In this document: one piece after another, positions 30,801 to 33,932 of the stretch
Position numbering within the stretch: position 1 is the stretch's first letter
How the letters are laid out: every line of letters begins with the position of its first letter
Assembly: GCA_030141605.1 (NCBI GenBank)
Contig: JAQGDQ010001580.1
Coordinates: 1 to 33,932 of the forward strand
DNA length: 33,932 bases
Source: Tubiluchus corallicola
Lineage: Eukaryota; Priapulida; Priapulimorpha; Priapulimorphida; Tubiluchidae
Reading direction: 5' to 3'
Notes under the pieces: generated by a model
The model's input: only the letters and a program-made list of their open reading frames with translations
Databases searched by the model: none
What the model was told of the DNA's origin: nothing
Position numbers and translations under genes: made by a program

Positions 30801-32968
30801 TGACACGGATAAAGTCAATTACATTTGACCAGGGAGTGGTAGTTTGACACGGATAAAGTCAATTACATATGACCTGGGAGTGGTAGTGTGACACGGATAA
30901 AGTCAATTACATTTGACCAGGGAGTGGTAGTTTGACACGGATAAAGTCAATTACATTTGACCAGGGAGTGGTAGTTTGACACGGATAAAGTCAATTACAT
31001 TTGACCAGGGAGTGGTAGTTTGACACGGATAAAGTCAATTACATTTGACCAGGGAGTGGTGGTTTGACACGGATAAAGTCAATTACATTTGACCAGGGAG
31101 TAGTAGTTTGAGACAGATAAAGTCAATTACAATTGACCAGGGAGTGGTAGTTTGACACAAATAAAGTCAATTACAATTGACCAGGGAGTGGTAGTTTGAC
31201 ACGGATAAAGTCAATTACATTTGACCAAGGAGTGGTAGTTTGACACGGATAAAGTCAACTACATTTGACCAGGGAGTGGTAGTGTGACACGGATAAAGTC
31301 AATTACATTTGACCAGGGAGTGGTAGTTTGACACGGATAAAGTCAACTACATTTGACCAGGGAGTGGTAGTTTGACACGGATAAAGTCAATTACATTTGA
31401 CCAGGGAGTGGCAGTGTGACACGGATAAAGTCAATTACATTTGACCAGGGAGTGGCAGTGTGACACGGATAAAGTCAATTACATTTGACCAAGGAGTGGT
31501 AGTTTGACACGGATAAAGTCAACTACATTTGACCAGGGAGTGGTAGTGTGACACGGATAAAGTCAATTACATTTGACCAGGGAGTGGTAGTTTGACACGG
31601 ATAAAGTCAACTACATTTGACCAGGGAGTGGTAGTTTGACACGGATAAGGTCAATTACAATTGACCAGGGTGTGGTAGTTTGACACGGATAAAGTCAATT
31701 ACATTTGACCAGTGAGTGGTTGTTTGACTCGGATAAAGTCAATTACATTTGACCAGGGAGTGGTAGTTTGACACGGATAAAGTCAATTACATTTGACCAG
31801 GGTGTGGTAGTTTGACACGGATAAAGTCAATTACATTTGACCAGGGAGTAGTAGTTTGAGACAGATAAAGTCAATTACATTTGACCAGGGAGTGGTAGTT
31901 TGACACGGATAAAGTCAATTACATTTGACCAGGGAGTGGTGGTTTGACACGGATAAAGTCAATTACATTTGACCAGGGAGTGGTAGTTTGACACGGATAA
32001 AGTCAATTACATTTGACCAGGGAGTGGTAGTTTGACACGGATAAAGTCAATTACATTTGACCAGGGAGTGGTAGTTTGACACGGATAAAGTCAATTACAT
32101 ATGACCTGGGAGTGGTAGTGTGACACGGATAAAGTCAATTACATTTGACCAGGGAGTGGTAGTTTGACACGGATAAAGTCAATTACATTTGACCAGGGAG
32201 TGGTAGTTTGACACGGATAAAGTCAATTACATTTGACCAGGGAGTGGTAGTTTGACACGGATAAAGTCAATTACATTTGACCAGGGAGTGGTGGTTTGAC
32301 ACGGATAAAGTCAATTACATTTGACCAGGGAGTAGTAGTTTGAGACAGATAAAGTCAATTACAATTGACCAGGGAGTGGTAGTTTGACACAAATAAAGTC
32401 AATTACAATTGACCAGGGAGTGGTAGTTTGACACGGATAAAGTCAATTACATTTGACCAGGGAGTAGTAGTTTGAGACAGATAAAGTCAATTACATTTGA
32501 CCAGGGAGTGGTAGTTTGACACGGATAAAGTCAATTACATTTGACCAGGGAGTGGTGGTTTGACACGGATAAAGTCAATTACATTTGACCAGGGAGTAGT
32601 AGTTTGAGACAGATAAAGTCAGTTACAATTGACCAGGGAGTGGTAGTTTGACACAGATAAAGTCAATTACAATTGACCAGGGAGTGGTAGTTTGACACGG
32701 AAAAGTCAATTACATTTGACCAGGGAGTGGTAGTTTGACACGGATAAAGTCAATTACATTTGACCAGGGAGTGGTAGTGTGACACGGATAAAGTCAATTA
32801 CATTTGACCAGGGTGTGGTAGTTTGACACGGATAAAGTCAATTACATTTGACCAGGGAGTGGTAGTTTGACACGGATAAAGTCAATTACATTTGACCACG
32901 GAGTGGTAGTTTGACACGGATAAAGTCAATTAGATTTGACCAGGGAGTGGTAGTGTGACACGGATAAA
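27822..32968. repeat. 44-bp satellite array with higher-order structure
   Basis: About 117 head-to-tail units of 44 bp, each containing ATAAAGTCAATTACATTTGA, CCAGGGAGTGGTAG and TTTGACACGG. Variants (ACAATTGACC, TTTCACACGG, GTGTGACACGG, GAGACAG) recur in the same order over long distances. Distinct variants repeat at exactly 1232 bp (28 units): GGATAAGGTC at 30411 and 31643, and CATATGACCTG at 30866 and 32098. The latter also occurs at 28358, 2508 bp (57 units) earlier. This is recent segmental amplification. It is not a multiple of three and has no open frame. It lies in or upstream of an intron of the FAD gene. Confidence 0.97.
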
Positions 32969-33297
32969 ATATGAGATGTAATGAGTTGAGTTAAATTTGT
33001 TTAAACTAAAACTGGTCTGAGAATAGATTAGATCTGACTAGATTAAAAAAATATTAGATTAGTATTAAATTGAATTAGACTAAAATTAGAATGAATTAGA
33101 AAGGGTAATATATTCATTCTTCTTTATGATTGTAAATTAAAGGACAAGAAAAAAGACACCTGAAGTGGGTTTTAGAAAAAGTGCCTTAAAAAATTATATT
33201 ACTTTACAGCAATTTTATCCACATATCGTGCTTGAATTGAAAGGAATTTTTGTTTGTTTTCATTTTAAACCTCCGGCAATACTGTTCCGCCATTACA
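32969..33297. other. Flank of the satellite
   Basis: Begins with loosely repeated TAGATTAG and GAATTAGA motifs (32985-33100) that mirror a GGTTAGG/GTTAGA-rich stretch on the other side of the array (27690-27820). These may be decayed ancestors of the array or its host repeat. No gene recognised. Confidence 0.35.
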
Positions 33298-33319
33298 TGA
33301 CGTCATTTACATGACGTCA
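33298..33319. promoter_or_regulatory. Pair of CRE palindromes
   Basis: TGACGTCA occurs at 33298-33305 and 33312-33319, 14 bp apart, and is followed by TTATGCAAA, an octamer/POU-like motif. TGACGTCA is the full consensus for CREB/ATF bZIP factors. It lies about 350 bp upstream of the candidate first exon at 33670. That it drives this exon is an inference. Confidence 0.45.
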
Positions 33320-33669
33320 CTTATGCAAACGTATATCAGGGGAAGAAAGGGCAATGATAAAATATGTCCCAAAAAGCTTTCCATGCAAATCTATATTACT
33401 TAGCATTTCGCTTACTTGGTAGAAAAATTTACATAACTAGAAATATTAATTTAAGATGTTCGTGTCAGGTGGTAAAATGTCGCTGACTCACCCTCCATGG
33501 TGCACCACTCAGTAACCATAAACGTACTTTTAATCTTATTGACAAGATACAGTAATTTAAAATTTTTACTTAGTTAGAAAAATAACATGTATGCTACGAA
33601 TGCTCTAACTATTTTTTCAAACTTTACTCAGTATTATCTAAACTTGTTTCAAACGGCCTACCAATTAAA

Positions 33670-33756
33670 ATGGCTGCGCCTAACGGTCATCGTGGGAGTT
33701 TAAATCTACAAGTTTTATACATCGTTACGACCGATGCAAGCCATGCATACGAAAAG
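33670..33756 (+). CDS. Possible first coding exon, unrecognised
   Basis: The ATG at 33670 has good context (AAAATGGC) and opens MAAPNGHRGSLNLQVLYIVT followed by TDASHAYEK. It ends at GAAAAG|GTAGTA in phase 0 after 29 codons; read-through stops after 11 further codons. The MAAP start and upstream CRE pair fit a promoter-proximal exon. The window ends before a second exon can be seen, and the protein is not recognised. Confidence 0.35.
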
Positions 33757-33932
33757 GTAGTATGTAAGTGGTATAAAATTTCAATATGAATTATTTAAGC
33801 TTTATGTAAGTGGAGGGTTTTCTTGTGCTTTAAGTGATTAATCACATACAAAGCAACTAATAACTATATACAGCATCTAACCATGCAGTAACTAATCAAT
33901 TGTACTTCGTTCAGTTACGTATTGCTCACAGT

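Noticed and set aside
27822-32968. CRISPR array
   Set aside because: Units are head-to-tail without unique spacers, and the genome is eukaryotic.

Overview
This is an AT-rich stretch of an animal (metazoan) nuclear genome. The evidence is GT-AG introns between short phased exons, an SSUH2-type (ssu-2 homologue) gene, a tail-anchored FAD oxidoreductase, non-autonomous DNA transposons of pogo, hAT and piggyBac type, a LINE fragment, a 5S-rRNA-derived SINE and many minisatellites. There are no bacterial-type operons. The species cannot be named from the sequence; a marine invertebrate is only a guess. The long open frames in the tandem arrays are products of repeat lengths divisible by three and are not accepted as genes.

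Layout. (1) 1-3760: one plus-strand coiled-coil exon (205-336) and an unrecognised minus-strand gene, here gene A. Gene A has a first exon at 3757-3622, a doubtful exon 3271-3219, and exons at 3097-2995, 1155-1014 (one-base frameshift) and 849-760. A fold-back inverted duplication (1330-3623) sits in the middle of gene A. Its core is a 37-bp minisatellite that carries the exon's own splice donor in every unit and reverses direction at 2739/2740. (2) 4285-17402: eight phase-consistent minus-strand exons of an SSUH2-like gene, with a Pro/Gly/Tyr-rich repeat N-terminus, a PPSY motif, the SSUH2 core and Cys-rich CxxCxGxG repeats. Nearly every large intron holds a mobile element or satellite. The usual C-terminal third was not found before gene A begins. 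(3) 17588-26100: no convincing host gene. It holds a long hairpin, a LINE 3' end, tRNA-like sequences, a pogo-like MITE, a hAT element with perfect 8-bp target duplication, a 144-bp tandem repeat and a 5S SINE. (4) 26110-27623: the last two exons, minus strand, of an FAD-dependent amine-oxidase-like protein with a C-terminal membrane anchor. (5) 27822-32968: a 44-bp satellite of about 117 units with a 28-unit (1232-bp) higher-order repeat, in or beside an upstream intron of the FAD gene. (6) 33298-33756: two CRE palindromes and a possible plus-strand first exon.

The three recognisable genes have no obvious joint function. The most unusual object is the gene A fold-back: an exon 3' end plus its splice donor has been amplified into a satellite and inverted, while the two exon copies differ only at synonymous sites.
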